IMG/VR virus record: IMGVR_UViG_3300031707_000005 | Location: 1 to 64,000 of that record | Reading direction: 5' to 3' (one strand) | DNA length: 64,000 nt | Source of the DNA: a virus | In this document: in pieces, positions 1-9,104 of the stretch | How the letters are laid out: each line of letters opens with the position of its first letter | How positions within the stretch are numbered: the stretch's first letter is position 1 | The notes under the pieces: model-generated | The model's input: only the letters and a program-made list of their open reading frames with translations | Database searches by the model: none | Told to the model about the DNA's origin: nothing | Made by a program: the position numbers and the translations under genes

Positions 1-545
1 ATCCAATCGGACCTGTGGCACCTTGAAGTCCGGGTATTCCAGTCGCACCCCTCTGGCCCGTTGGGCCCTGAACACCAGTCGATCCACGCGGTCCTGTAGG
101 ACCGGTTGGACCAGTCGGGCCCTGTGGGCCTGTAGGACCGGTAGGTCCAACTGGACCGCCAGCTGGACCAGTAGGGCCTTGCGGACCCGTAGGCCCTGTG
201 GCACCCGTGGCACCTGGAGGGCCTCCGAAAGGGCCCGTTGGGCCTTCAACACCAGTGGCACCCTGTGGTCCAGTGGCACCCTGGGGACCCGTGGGACCCG
301 TTACACCGGTAACACCTTGCGGTCCAGTACAACCAGGACCTGTAGGGCCCTGAACGCCAGTCGGACCTTGCGGACCCGTAGGACCCGTGGCACCCGTAAC
401 ACCCTGCGGACCAGTCTGTCCTCGTGGTCCAGTTGGACCCGTGGAACCAGCAGGGCCCGTAGGGCCAGTCGCACCAGTAGGACCCTGAGGACCTGTGGGT
501 CCACCAGACGGACCAGTAGCGCCAGTCGGACCTGGCGGGCCCGTG
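1..545 (-). repeat. Nine-base-periodic collagen-coding repeat
   Basis: A Gly codon recurs every 9 bases on the minus strand (GGN, seen as NCC on the plus strand) with GC-rich flanking Pro and Thr codons. Such tracts are prone to slippage, so copy number may vary between isolates. Confidence 0.85.
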
Positions 546-586
546 ACTCCTACTCTTGTTATTCCGCGAGGATTCTCAATTCCCAT
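1..586 (-). CDS. Collagen-like Gly-X-Y repeat protein, probable tail fibre (C-terminus outside window)
   Basis: The minus strand is open from ATG 586 to the window edge, at least 195 codons. After a short leader ([16 protein letters not shown]), every third residue is Gly ([13 protein letters not shown] and similar), a collagen triple-helix pattern found in phage fibres and appendages. The 3' end lies outside the window. The ATG follows the TAA of the upstream gene after one base, so translation is probably coupled. The role in trimeric fibre formation is inferred from this family. The receptor-binding domain would lie beyond the window. Plus-strand ORFs here are shadows of the repeat. Confidence 0.85.
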   Translation of the reverse strand, partial: MGIENPRGITRVGVTGPPGPTGATGPSGGPTGPQGPTGATGPTGPAGSTGPTGPRGQTGPQGVTGATGPTGPQGPTGVQGPTGPGCTGPQGVTGVTGPTGPQGATGPQGATGVEGPTGPFGGPPGATGATGPTGPQGPTGPAGGPVGPTGPTGPQGPTGPTGPTGPRGSTGVQGPTGQRGATGIPGLQGATGPIG

Positions 587-587
587 G

Positions 588-1874
588 TTAGGTACTTGAT
601 GCCGTAAGAGTTATTCCAATCGTCCCGGGAGATCCTGGAACTCCTCCTTCTGTAGCAATTAGTCTGACGGTGGTCGAACCGCCTGGAACACCGGCTTCAA
701 TCATGAAATTAACTGGACTGTTATCAGGCGGGATTGGTCCTTCAAACTCTTGCAGAGAAAGGTTTTGGATTGAGTATTGATTGAATGTTGCATAATCCAA
801 ATCAAGGAGTGTTTCCTGAATTTCCTCTGTTCCATTCCCCCACATAAGACGTAAAGATGCATAACCGCCTACAGCACCGCGTGAATAAGTAACATAGAAA
901 GTTACGTGACGAACGCGTTGAGGAATCTGGTAGTATTGTTGGTTAGTGAAGTTCCCAGCAGGAGGCAGTGGAGTTGTTGGAAGATGAATAGATCTCGCAA
1001 TTTCAAACCCACAACAGTCACCAGAAGGTGGTGATGGTACCGGAGGGAACGAAGGAGGGAATGGGGATGGATAGTTATTAATGACTATTACTCCTCCGCA
1101 TCTACCAATAGGTTCTTCACAAGTAAGCGACAACATTTGCGGAATAACAACAAAAGAAGAAGAAGACGTTGCTGGCACACATATGGTCGGCTTACCCGGA
1201 CACTGATCAATAACAACTATGATAAACGGAGCAGCAGGATAAATAACGCTAAATCGCATTTTAGCCGATTGCATCGGCGAGTTTTGATCTTGTTGATACT
1301 CCCAAAGAATTGTGTAATCACCCGACCCGACCATGACAGGCCACTGTGCATAATACTCACCAGGAGCAGCCGAAGTAGCAGAAGTTCTAGAGCCAGTGGG
1401 CCTGCCGATCGGATCTAGAATTGTCCAAAACACAGCATATGCATTTTGTGGATAACCGGAGTCATCTTTCAAAAAAAGTGGTAAGTCTCCACGACCAAGC
1501 ATCGTACCTGTTAAAAAGGTTGCGAAGCCTTCTACAGGAATAGCGTCTCCGGACGGAGGAGAACATTTAACATAACTAGATGGATCAACAACAAAGAAAC
1601 CCTCAGAAACAATTTCTGTCGAGCCGCCAGACACTTCTTGTATTTCCCATGTAATCCGATAACTTCCGTTTCTTACGTCCGTATGCCAAGGCGCATAGTA
1701 TTCTCCACAACGAGCTCGAATTGCAGTCAGTGATTCACCTGACGCCTGCGTCCCGTCGGCAGACCGAACAGTCCATTTAACAGAAAAAGCGTCCTGAGCA
1801 TAACCGTTCCGGTTGCTCAGGTAGAGCCTTAGTTCCCCTCGAGAGAGGTTCTGTCGAACAAGAAATGCGGCCAT
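588..1874 (-). CDS. Virion structural protein with duplicated beta-sandwich domain
   Basis: This is a 428-residue protein if started at ATG 1874. That ATG follows the TGA of the preceding small frame and a GGGTGAT sequence. A longer GTG-initiated frame (from 1952) has no better support. The first ~200 residues hold two related copies of a module with GYxQxAxxVxWT, GEYYAxW and YxIxWExQ, about 100 residues apart, resembling an Ig-like or bacterial surface repeat. A Pro-rich linker follows, then a Gly/Thr-rich C-terminal domain (about residue 300 on) of jelly-roll appearance. It sits directly upstream of the collagen-like fibre, so it is probably a fibre or baseplate-attached component. The exact role is unknown. 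Confidence 0.75.
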   Translation of the reverse strand: MAAFLVRQNLSRGELRLYLSNRNGYAQDAFSVKWTVRSADGTQASGESLTAIRARCGEYYAPWHTDVRNGSYRITWEIQEVSGGSTEIVSEGFFVVDPSSYVKCSPPSGDAIPVEGFATFLTGTMLGRGDLPLFLKDDSGYPQNAYAVFWTILDPIGRPTGSRTSATSAAPGEYYAQWPVMVGSGDYTILWEYQQDQNSPMQSAKMRFSVIYPAAPFIIVVIDQCPGKPTICVPATSSSSFVVIPQMLSLTCEEPIGRCGGVIVINNYPSPFPPSFPPVPSPPSGDCCGFEIARSIHLPTTPLPPAGNFTNQQYYQIPQRVRHVTFYVTYSRGAVGGYASLRLMWGNGTEEIQETLLDLDYATFNQYSIQNLSLQEFEGPIPPDNSPVNFMIEAGVPGGSTTVRLIATEGGVPGSPGTIGITLTASST

Positions 1875-1875
1875 A

Positions 1876-2055
1876 TCACCCAGAATCTTGAATAAGCAGA
1901 CTATCGAGTTTCTTCTGTCTCGCACGAAATTCAGCTGCCCTGATATAAGCACATTTCCTACAATTTAGCTGAATCAACCTCCTCTTCGTTATTTTCACAC
2001 AGTCTTCAATCGGAACGAGTCCGTGCCTTTTACATAATATATGTGTTTTCGGCAA
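1876..2055 (-). CDS. Possible small Cys-rich protein, or readthrough extension of the upstream gene
   Basis: An open frame of about 59 codons starts at a TTG (2055) and ends at a TGA two bases before the next gene's ATG. It encodes LCKRHG and CRKC, a possible zinc-binding pair, followed by a basic helix. There is no clear ribosome binding site. The frame is continuous with the upstream gene across its TAG at 2083-2085, so it could instead be a C-terminal extension made by amber readthrough. The sequence does not settle which. Confidence 0.4.
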   Translation of the reverse strand: MPKTHILCKRHGLVPIEDCVKITKRRLIQLNCRKCAYIRAAEFRARQKKLDSLLIQDSG

Positions 2056-2082
2056 ACTGACTGGACCGAATCCACAAAAGCC

Positions 2083-2463
2083 CTACATGAATGATGCATT
2101 AAGACCATTCGCAGAAGCAGAAGATGACATGGGAGATATGTCATACTCTCGAATTACTTCTGCAGCGATCGATGGCACAGAAAAAACAATTTTCCAGAAC
2201 CCTATTCGATCCGGATAAAATCGAACCGAATAAAATCCCGGTTGACCGATTATTTCATTGAAATAAACGATTCCAGCTGAAATGGATGAGTCCGGAACGG
2301 CGGAACCGTCCTGAATCGCCCAAGTCAGAGGAACATTATTAGAAAAGACGGAGATAGATACGTTGGCTGCCAGTACTCCGGCGACCCTCGTAATACTCCC
2401 CGGCGGATTATAGAGATCTATCTGGTCAAAAACCAGAGATGCAGCGGATATTGATCGGCCCAT
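2083..2463 (-). CDS. Small virion protein with one beta-sandwich domain
   Basis: A 126-residue protein from ATG 2463 to TAG. It contains an Ig-like pattern (PLTWAIQDG, FYSVRFYPDRIGFWKIVFSV) resembling the module duplicated in the next gene downstream, with a Ser/Ala-rich C-terminus. Its position in the tail-fibre cluster suggests a surface-exposed virion component. The frame stays open for 68 more codons after the TAG. Function is not identified. Confidence 0.7.
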   Translation of the reverse strand: MGRSISAASLVFDQIDLYNPPGSITRVAGVLAANVSISVFSNNVPLTWAIQDGSAVPDSSISAGIVYFNEIIGQPGFYSVRFYPDRIGFWKIVFSVPSIAAEVIREYDISPMSSSASANGLNASFM

Positions 2464-2518
2464 ACCGTAGCGCGGAAATAGAAGGTCACGGATAGAACTC
2501 TAGTATCTATAGATAGGT

Positions 2519-2902
2519 GTGAAACTTCTGGAAAAACTCAATTCTTTAAAGCCACAGATGGCTACCGCAGCACAATCAGTCATAGACGACTGGCAGCAGA
2601 ACGAAGATGGGTTCGATGAAGAACTAGGTTCCGGAGGTGTTTGCGATAAAATTTCTGAAGCAATAGCAGCCGTTATATCAGAAAACACTTCAGAAGTGGA
2701 ATTTGCAGATGGCGGCCATGAAGGAGACGATCACGCGTACTTAATTGTATTTAACAACACTGAAGCTTATGCAATCGATGTTCCGCCAGACATATATGAA
2801 ACAGGAGGCGGATATAATTGGAAGAAATTAGAAGGTGCTACAATATCTACATCAGATGTTGTAATTACGAAAGTTGACAGAGATCTCATAGTTAACTGGT
2901 AG
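2519..2902 (+). CDS. Conserved phage/bacterial hypothetical protein
   Basis: A 127-residue acidic protein read divergently from the virion genes. The GTG at 2519 lies only a few bases after AGG, so an ATG at 2558 is an alternative start. The sequence has a helical N-terminus (ATAAQSVIDDWQQNED), a GGVCDKI segment and a C-terminal HAYLIVFN, YAIDVPPDIYETGGGYNW pattern that I recognise from uncharacterised proteins in other phages. No catalytic motif stands out. Being on the opposite strand, it is probably an accessory gene rather than a virion component. Confidence 0.7.
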   Translation: MKLLEKLNSLKPQMATAAQSVIDDWQQNEDGFDEELGSGGVCDKISEAIAAVISENTSEVEFADGGHEGDDHAYLIVFNNTEAYAIDVPPDIYETGGGYNWKKLEGATISTSDVVITKVDRDLIVNW

Positions 2903-3018
2903 TTGATGTAATTTAAAAAAATGAGTAAAGAAATTATGTAAGTACAGACAGTAAATAGTCCAAATGGGGTCTTTTTTCATCCAACTATTGTAACATAGTT
3001 ATCGATATTCGTAAAGTT

Positions 3019-3261
3019 TCAAAAGCAAAGCTGCTTGAATGCCATGATTTCTTGAGAAAATTGGTGAGGCGACACCTTTGCTATACCTTGGTAATAAGCT
3101 TCCCGTAGCTCTTTCACAGAACCAGCAGTGTTTGTAAAAATAAAAAACACCCTTTGGCCATGTCGCCTTTGTTTAAAGGTGCATCCACATATTTTTAAGT
3201 ATGCGGCCAGATATATATCATGGGTCTCGTAAGAGTTATCTTCTGTTGACTCAGTTGACAT
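3019..3261 (-). CDS. DUF5659-like small protein
   Basis: An 80-residue protein from ATG 3261, with AAAGG about 8 bases upstream. The pattern YLAAYLKxxGC, RVFFIF, LREAYYxGxAKVSPxxF and ending in a short helix fits the small DUF5659-type phage family of unknown function. It is convergent with the preceding plus-strand gene and lies downstream of the structural hairpin at 3361-3392, so it is probably transcribed separately from the tail genes to its right. Confidence 0.7.
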   Translation of the reverse strand: MSTESTEDNSYETHDIYLAAYLKICGCTFKQRRHGQRVFFIFTNTAGSVKELREAYYQGIAKVSPHQFSQEIMAFKQLCF

Positions 3262-3360
3262 AGATCATAACCTTTATTGAATCAACAACATTACCAGACA
3301 ACCATGAATTTCGGTCAAGCACCATATACTATACTGATCAGAATAAATTCAAATACATTT

Positions 3361-3392
3361 GCGCCTCCAGATGGAATTCCGTCTGGAGGCGC
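3361..3392 (-). terminator. Perfect GC-rich hairpin, likely transcription terminator
   Basis: An inverted repeat GCGCCTCCAGATGG / CCGTCTGGAGGCGC with an AATT loop gives a 14-bp stem containing one T-G pair. It lies about 20 bases after the stop of the 3414-4460 gene. On the minus strand it is followed by an AT-rich but not pure T tract (AAATGTATTTG). It is the strongest hairpin I saw in the left part of the window and probably ends the tail-protein transcript. Confidence 0.65.
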
Positions 3393-3413
3393 AGTGACCG
3401 ACCTAGGTCAAGA

Positions 3414-4460
3414 TCAAATTACGAACGGAGTTGACCCGTCGTTCGCGACGATGGCAACTGCAGCTCCGGCTGGAAGACCAACACGAGACCCACCAGGTTG
3501 AAACGACGGGCTCATGAGCTTCGAGAGCTTACCATAGACAAATGAGAGAAGAACCGGACCAGTCTCAACGAGAGACGGCGCGATGGTGTCAGCGATCGCC
3601 GTATCAAGACTGGATTTTTGAGCTGTCGTCAGGAGTGTAAAGCTCGACAACGCATTAATCGTGGCAGCAGAGACGTCAACCGACATGTTAGCGTACTCAG
3701 TCCACGTGAGAGCGGCGTCTGGAGAAACGGCATCTTCATTCGCAACCTTAACCGATGTTGCCGAGATGAAGTCGTTAATGCGGAACGTTCCGTTGTTAGC
3801 AGGGTTAGCCGAACCCGAGAACGTGATGACCTTGCCAACATCAGAAGCCTGCATACCCGTAAGGCCACCAATAGTCGCCTCAGTGCCATCGAAAGCCGTA
3901 ACGGTTGCTGCGGCGCCAGTTTGACCAGCAACGGCATTCAAGCCAACATACACGGCCTTAATCAAAAGGGAGACTGTGAGACCCGATAGAGCAGCAATCG
4001 TCAAACCAAGAACAGTCGCCAGGGCAGCAGCCGTGGTATCCATCTGAATGTACGCAGCAGACCCACCAATCGTCGAATCGATAGCGACGTTAGTACCGCT
4101 AACCCTGGCAAGGAATGGAAGACCAGCGTTCAGGAAACCAGCGTTCAGGTCAACAACGATCTGTGCAGCCGTAACAGCAGCACCCGATGACACTGTAATT
4201 GAAGTGTACGCCGCAGCGGCTGAAGCCTTGATCTTGAGAATTGTCCCGTTTGCGACAGTAGTATCAAACGGCGATGCAACGCTTCCAACGCGCGTTACAA
4301 ATGCATAGCTCTTTAGAACTGCTGCAAGCTCAGCGTCCGTTGGACTATGGAAGTAACGGCTCTGACCGGCCGGTTCAGAAGAGAAATTCCTCTGGGACCT
4401 GTTCTCAACGTCGTCGAGGTAAAGATGGCTGATGTCGGTACGAAGGGCTGCAACGCGCAT
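3414..4460 (-). CDS. Virion structural protein, Ala/Thr/Ser-rich
   Basis: A 348-residue protein from ATG 4460 with a strong TGAGGAG site. The N-terminus (LRTDISHLYLDDVENRS) resembles the two genes upstream in mentioning a per-particle ordered segment. The middle is a long Ala/Thr/Val-rich beta-type region (SAAYIQMDTTAAALATVLG), and the C-terminus is Gly/Pro-rich. The composition is typical of tail tube, sheath or tail-needle proteins and it lies among other virion genes. I cannot assign a specific family. Confidence 0.65.
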   Translation of the reverse strand: MRVAALRTDISHLYLDDVENRSQRNFSSEPAGQSRYFHSPTDAELAAVLKSYAFVTRVGSVASPFDTTVANGTILKIKASAAAAYTSITVSSGAAVTAAQIVVDLNAGFLNAGLPFLARVSGTNVAIDSTIGGSAAYIQMDTTAAALATVLGLTIAALSGLTVSLLIKAVYVGLNAVAGQTGAAATVTAFDGTEATIGGLTGMQASDVGKVITFSGSANPANNGTFRINDFISATSVKVANEDAVSPDAALTWTEYANMSVDVSAATINALSSFTLLTTAQKSSLDTAIADTIAPSLVETGPVLLSFVYGKLSKLMSPSFQPGGSRVGLPAGAAVAIVANDGSTPFVI

Positions 4461-4507
4461 TTTTGATTCTCCTCAGTGGGTAAATTTTATCAAAGAGTGA
4501 AAGACGA

Positions 4508-5083
4508 TCACAGTGTGAAGATGGCCGTCCTCTTTGAGTTAGCCTGAACGGTAACTTTCCAACCAACTCCGGGGGTGCCGATTGTCACGAGAGCGTCATC
4601 GATCTCAATCTTAATAGCAGAAATGGTATTCGGAGGACCGGCAGTGATGAGATCCGTATCAGTAATGACTTGAGATGAACCACCAGGACTAGTGAGTGTC
4701 ACGTAGGTAATATCTGGAGCCAAACTAAGAAAATTCGTCCCATTGACGGTCGTGAGACCAAGCGCATTAGACGCAGAAGTAATTGTCGGAGCTGCTATTA
4801 GCGCCGAACTAAATAAAGTCGTTGAAACCTCACCTCTGGCCGCAAGCCCAGCAAGGACACCCTTACTAGCAAGGGCAAGTAAAACTTCATCCGTCGGGAC
4901 CATGTCAATATAACCCTTGACGGACGAATCGAGTGGGTTAGAGTACGGAACGTAGACCTTCTGTTTCGCCGTTTGAGCGTGCGAAAGACCAGTTTCAAAC
5001 TGACCGGAAGTCCTGTCCACTTTATCGATAAGAATCGATCGGACGCGCCGTTGCTGATTAACAACCCTAACAAGTGTAGACAT
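4508..5083 (-). CDS. Virion structural protein
   Basis: A 191-residue protein from ATG 5083 with a CAGGAGATC site. The N-terminus carries a basic segment (NQQRRVRSILIDKVDRTSG). It is followed by YVPYSNPLDSSVKGYIDMVPTDEVLLAL and a beta-rich C-terminal half (TITSASNALGLTTVNGTNF, GVGWKVTVQAN). Short intergenic spacing to genes on both sides indicates one tail operon. Assembly role unknown. Confidence 0.65.
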   Translation of the reverse strand: MSTLVRVVNQQRRVRSILIDKVDRTSGQFETGLSHAQTAKQKVYVPYSNPLDSSVKGYIDMVPTDEVLLALASKGVLAGLAARGEVSTTLFSSALIAAPTITSASNALGLTTVNGTNFLSLAPDITYVTLTSPGGSSQVITDTDLITAGPPNTISAIKIEIDDALVTIGTPGVGWKVTVQANSKRTAIFTL

Positions 5084-5118
5084 GCCTGATCTCCTGTCCT
5101 ATAAAGACAATAAAAGCT

Positions 5119-5760
5119 TCACGTAACTGGATTATTCCTCAACGCTGCAGTGAGATTGAAAGCGGTAGCAGCTCCAGCCCCACGTACGAAAACTTGATAG
5201 AATGAGTCAAACGTTTTCGAAACATCCGTAAATTCAGCGGCCAATGACGGAATTCTTTGCTCCGGACCACCGGATTCAAATGCCAGGTATAGGTCATTGC
5301 CGCCATCAACCTGTACGCGCATATTGTGACACTGCATAGGAAGTTGCAGTTCGTAAGACCCCGTAATGTCGATCGCACTCGGAGCTCCGCCAGCGATCAC
5401 AAGTGCACGATTTGGTTGTGAACTGAACGGGAGAATAAGGTGTCTGGCCTCAAACGGACCGACCGTCCCATCAACACTAACTTGCTTGATCTGAATCCAA
5501 AGGGGGGCCGAGTCATTCAGCGAATAATCAACTGGATTAAACAAAAACCTTGTTTGGTTTCTGTAGTTACCATCGGTATAACTAGTGTTAACAACAGTTG
5601 CTGATGCTTTTCCATACGCTGGAACAGTCTCAAACTGTGTAAACGCAACGTCGAAATTTGTGGCCGAGAAAAATTGGTATGACGCTACTCCAGCACGTGC
5701 TTGAAGCACAAGGTCAACCAAATTTGTTCGACGCCTAACTAGGGATAATGATCGGGCCAT
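5119..5760 (-). CDS. Virion structural protein
   Basis: A 213-residue protein from ATG 5760. It starts with a basic segment (SLVRRRTNLVDLVLQARAG) similar in style to its downstream neighbour, then a beta-rich body with PLWIQIKQVSVDG and a YELQLPMQCHNMRVQVDGGNDLYLAF strand-rich patch. It has no membrane segment or catalytic motif. Likely a tail or connector component by position. Confidence 0.65.
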   Translation of the reverse strand: MARSLSLVRRRTNLVDLVLQARAGVASYQFFSATNFDVAFTQFETVPAYGKASATVVNTSYTDGNYRNQTRFLFNPVDYSLNDSAPLWIQIKQVSVDGTVGPFEARHLILPFSSQPNRALVIAGGAPSAIDITGSYELQLPMQCHNMRVQVDGGNDLYLAFESGGPEQRIPSLAAEFTDVSKTFDSFYQVFVRGAGAATAFNLTAALRNNPVT

Positions 5761-5804
5761 TTCAAGGATGACCAGGGGACAAAAGGCGGAATTAATTAAT
5801 AACC

Positions 5805-6221
5805 CTATGAAGTTTTCTTCTTTCTTTCCTCCGCAACCTTAGGGTTATATGTAGCGGCACTATCAGTACCCTTTTCTTTTAGAGCCTGGAACTGTGCTTC
5901 GGCCCACGTACCGGTTTCTTTACCTTGGAAATTAGGAACGGCGTCTCGTTTAAGATGACCATAACGATCTTTTTCACGACGTCCAGCGGCTTCAGAAGAT
6001 TTCTGCCTATACTTTTTTACGCGTTCGCCTTTGGACGGCCATGAGCCGGACGGTCCATCTCGGAGAATAGTATGTGGTACATATGGTTTCCATAAATAAT
6101 TACATAAGGAACCACATTTTGGGCACGGCGGGTGGTGTTCTTTATATCCTGTCATCGAAGCTTGATCTTCGATTTCAGCCCCACATTTATTATTCGTACA
6201 AAGATAATCGTATTGTGGCAC
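5805..6221 (-). CDS. FmdB-type zinc-ribbon protein
   Basis: GTG 6221 is chosen as the start because AGAGG lies 6 bases upstream and because the family begins MPxYDYxC. This gives 138 residues. The ribbon has two Cys pairs (YLCTNNKCG and CPKCGSLC) about 25 residues apart, followed by a basic, lysine-rich, probably disordered tail ending KVAEERKKKTS. In bacteria FmdB domains are small putative regulators. In phages they occur in structural clusters, which is the context here. Zinc binding is inferred from the Cys spacing. Confidence 0.7.
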   Translation of the reverse strand: MPQYDYLCTNNKCGAEIEDQASMTGYKEHHPPCPKCGSLCNYLWKPYVPHTILRDGPSGSWPSKGERVKKYRQKSSEAAGRREKDRYGHLKRDAVPNFQGKETGTWAEAQFQALKEKGTDSAATYNPKVAEERKKKTS

Positions 6222-6288
6222 AGTAAACCTCTTGCACGGCGGATTCCGCCAGTCCAACAAGACGTTACTGTTCGAATAAAACGAAGAT

Positions 6289-7635
6289 TTATTCTTCGGT
6301 TTGTTCTCCAGGCTCTCTTAAAGCTTCATAGTCAACATCATGCTCGTCCTCGGGCTCAGGTTCAGGTTCTTCCTCAGGTTCTTCCTCGGGCTCATCGAAC
6401 GCTTCATAGTCAATCTGTTCATGTTCTTCAGGTACTTCATCCGAAGCTTCGTAGTCTATATTATCTTCTGAATCATCTAGAGATTCATAGTCAACAGGAT
6501 GTTCTTCAGACACTGGTTCATCGACATCAGAGGTATCGACATCATAATTTTCTTCAGCAAGTTCATCAACTTCTTCAGGATGAACTTCAGCGGATTCTGG
6601 TTCAAAGTCTTTCGGCTCCTCGTCCCAGTCTATTTCAATGTCAATATCATTATCATCAAGAGACTCTTCAGGAACTTTAACGGTTCCTTCAAGACGATCC
6701 CACTGTTCATCGACTTGCTCCATGAGCTCATCGTCGTCAAGATCCCAGTTCTCTTCAGCAAGCTCCTGAACGAAATAATCCAGACGCTTCAGAACCGCTG
6801 CAGCGTGCTTACATAACCAGTATTTACGGTCGGGGTCACGAATATTCGGCGGAGAAGCCGTTCCATAAGGCTGGCCAAGCATAAATGAATTTGAGGAGGC
6901 ATGGAATTCGGGACCGTTGTACCTCCAGAATTTACAATCACATGATAAAGCAACTTCGTCGATTTCCGACAAAGAAGCTTTCACATCCTTCGGACCGTTC
7001 CCAGCATCAACTGAAAAAGAAAAAACGTGACTCTTCTTATCGTAAGAAACAAGAGATACGTCACATTTCTTCGAATTACGATCAATTTTATCAGGAATTC
7101 TCGATTTAAGATCTTCTGGCTTCAGCGCAAGTCGAAGTTTTAGAAGAATCGGAGTCGATATGGATGAATGGCGAGGTTTCTCTTTTGATCTATACGGGTA
7201 ATCAAAATACTGAGTCGTATCAATATCCGACAGGTAACTCGTGTCGGTCGGAGCTTGAATATTTTCGTCGAAATTATACTCTTGGTGATGCGTTAAATTA
7301 TCGGCACCATCAACTTCGAAAATAGAACCAGGTTCAGAACTCGGAACCGTTGGCTCGTTATCGTCATTTTTAAAAGTCTGGTAACTAAAGAGATCACCTT
7401 CCGGAGTGTCACCTGTGGGAGTTGCACCATCAGCGTAATGATGTGAGGCTATCTTTGCAGCTACAGAAGAAGTGATAGAATCGAGTTGGACCGGTATGAG
7501 GAATAATTGTTTCAGGTGATCTGGAATAGCTGCTGCGAAGCTAATGATATCGGGAAATACATCTTGACATTGAAATGAATATAAAGCAGCGTCTGAGAGG
7601 ACAAAACCATGCGGAATATTGGCTGGTCTTGCCAT
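6289..7635 (-). CDS. SWIM zinc-finger protein with long acidic tail
   Basis: A 448-residue protein. Residues ~1-70 include an AAKIAS motif shared with other virion genes. Around residues 230-290 is a SWIM-type finger: CDCKFW, a long insert, then WLCKHAAAVL (CxC...CxH). The last ~150 residues are dominated by Asp/Glu with an imperfect DYEALDE/DYEAFDE repeat, probably disordered. SWIM fingers bind DNA or protein. The acidic tail may mimic DNA or bind a scaffold, but this is inference. Its ATG follows directly after the TAA of the upstream gene. Confidence 0.7.
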   Translation of the reverse strand: MARPANIPHGFVLSDAALYSFQCQDVFPDIISFAAAIPDHLKQLFLIPVQLDSITSSVAAKIASHHYADGATPTGDTPEGDLFSYQTFKNDDNEPTVPSSEPGSIFEVDGADNLTHHQEYNFDENIQAPTDTSYLSDIDTTQYFDYPYRSKEKPRHSSISTPILLKLRLALKPEDLKSRIPDKIDRNSKKCDVSLVSYDKKSHVFSFSVDAGNGPKDVKASLSEIDEVALSCDCKFWRYNGPEFHASSNSFMLGQPYGTASPPNIRDPDRKYWLCKHAAAVLKRLDYFVQELAEENWDLDDDELMEQVDEQWDRLEGTVKVPEESLDDNDIDIEIDWDEEPKDFEPESAEVHPEEVDELAEENYDVDTSDVDEPVSEEHPVDYESLDDSEDNIDYEASDEVPEEHEQIDYEAFDEPEEEPEEEPEPEPEDEHDVDYEALREPGEQTEE

Positions 7636-7977
7636 TTATTTACCTATCCTACGCGGAATACGCATACGGACTTCTTCAAGCACGCGCTCGAGCTCATCGA
7701 CTTTCTCAGGTCGAAGAAGCTGACGCTGTTCTTCATAGTCAACCTTATTAACGGCCATAGACACCGCACCAAGAGCCTTCTCTAGTTTAAGAAGAGTCTC
7801 AGGAACGGCAAAGATCACATCCCCCGCAACGGCATAAAAATGATCTTTTTGTGGAGAACCGTTAACAAGATCTAATACCCGAACCACATAACTTTTAAGC
7901 TCATCGCAACGCAAACGAGCGTCACTGAGCTCTTCTTGAATATAAATCGTGGCCCCGGCAGTTCTATGGAGTACCAT
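7636..7977 (-). CDS. Hypothetical helical protein next to the SWIM-finger gene
   Basis: A 113-residue protein from ATG 7977 to TAA 7636, immediately followed by the next gene's ATG. It is mostly alpha-helical, with heptad-like Leu/Val spacing (LRPEKVDELERVLEEVRMRI), a central hydrophobic patch (YAVAGDVIFAVPETLLKLEKALG) and a basic C-terminus. The position between virion genes suggests a small structural or chaperone protein. No family recognised. Confidence 0.6.
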   Translation of the reverse strand: MVLHRTAGATIYIQEELSDARLRCDELKSYVVRVLDLVNGSPQKDHFYAVAGDVIFAVPETLLKLEKALGAVSMAVNKVDYEEQRQLLRPEKVDELERVLEEVRMRIPRRIGK

Positions 7978-8012
7978 GTTACCCCGGGGGCCCTCATCAA
8001 AGTTCGACGGAG

Positions 8013-9083
8013 TCAGCCACCAAACTGCTTCGGGAAAGTCTGCTCGAGCATCTTTCTCATTTGGTCGCCTTCAGCAGCATACAGGGCCTCCAAGAACTGA
8101 GGAGTCGCCCCGTACGCTTCAACTGCAGCCATACGATCCTTAAGCTTGCCCTGGAATATCCAATCAGAAGGAAAATCAGGGTCAATTCTACGCGCCATGC
8201 GGATCTTCGGAGGAAGGCTCGTATCGATTTTCCGAGCTTTCTCCAGAGCTGCTTTCGGGTCTGCTTTAGTAGTTACCTTGGCAGATTCATTGCGGATGTT
8301 ACTAGTATCAGTAACACTAACACCGTCAGATGACGAGGCTTTCGAATGGCGAACTTTCCCAACAACCTCCCCACCGTCATCCTGAGAGGCCCGAACATTT
8401 CGATCGACCTGACTCACATTCGTCTTAATAGTAACGCCTTCAGTGGTCGACTCACGACTGAAGATTTCGGGCTTACCGAGACCACGATTCTCAATATCCT
8501 TAGCCATACCACTTGCACGACTGTCGAGTACATTATCTACCTTTAGAGTAGCGGGAGACCTGACTCTCCCAATAGTAACGGCATCTTGTTCTTCATGTTC
8601 ACTGTTATCAACACGCATACCAGCAGTCGACGCACGGCGGTTATTTTTAGACTCCAATACCTGAGGACGAGCCCGAGGGTTATTCGTAGAATCAGGACGT
8701 CGATCAGAAACGTTAAGGACGGTTTCTTCATCCAATGAATCCGTATCGAGCGGTCTATGGTCTCCGCGTTGAACTCGAGAAAGATCTCGGTTTATCGTCT
8801 GAGATTTTGCAATGTCTCGACTTGGCTGAACGGTAGCCACCTGACCGGTTCCGGTGCCGTCGGAATCAGTTGTAACCCACCCGTTCTTAATCGCACCGCG
8901 AAGTTGTGGTGAATGGATCTCTGAACCAGCATACTTCAAAAGCTGACCGTCATACTCAAATTCATCACCCTCTTGAATATCTATCGGGATAGATTTGGGG
9001 TCCGCTGCACCAACCCTGATTTTCATCAGAGCGTAAAACTTATGATAGGTACCACGTTGCCATTTAAAATTTGCGAAGTACAT
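8013..9083 (-). CDS. Virion-associated protein with disordered middle
   Basis: A 356-residue protein from ATG 9083 with a strong GAAGGAGA site. The N-terminal ~85 residues form a compact domain (YALMKIRVGAADPKSIPI, EGDEFEYDGQLLKYAGSE) and the C-terminal ~80 form another (KADPKAALEKARKIDTSLPPK, ending in a helical repeat). Between them lie ~190 hydrophilic Arg/Ser/Asp-rich residues, probably unstructured. It is the first gene of the left tail operon. Function not identified. Confidence 0.65.
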   Translation of the reverse strand: MYFANFKWQRGTYHKFYALMKIRVGAADPKSIPIDIQEGDEFEYDGQLLKYAGSEIHSPQLRGAIKNGWVTTDSDGTGTGQVATVQPSRDIAKSQTINRDLSRVQRGDHRPLDTDSLDEETVLNVSDRRPDSTNNPRARPQVLESKNNRRASTAGMRVDNSEHEEQDAVTIGRVRSPATLKVDNVLDSRASGMAKDIENRGLGKPEIFSRESTTEGVTIKTNVSQVDRNVRASQDDGGEVVGKVRHSKASSSDGVSVTDTSNIRNESAKVTTKADPKAALEKARKIDTSLPPKIRMARRIDPDFPSDWIFQGKLKDRMAAVEAYGATPQFLEALYAAEGDQMRKMLEQTFPKQFGG

Positions 9084-9104
9084 GTATCAGTCTCCTTCAT
9101 TTAT

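Noticed and set aside
23-607. Long plus-strand frame with many Arg, Thr, Ser residues
   Set aside because: It is the reverse reading of the collagen-like repeat. The minus strand has Gly at every third codon and no stops, which explains it.
3277-3501. Plus-strand 74-residue frame over the hairpin at 3361-3392
   Set aside because: It contains the terminator-like hairpin and overlaps the antisense virion gene. No ribosome binding site was seen.
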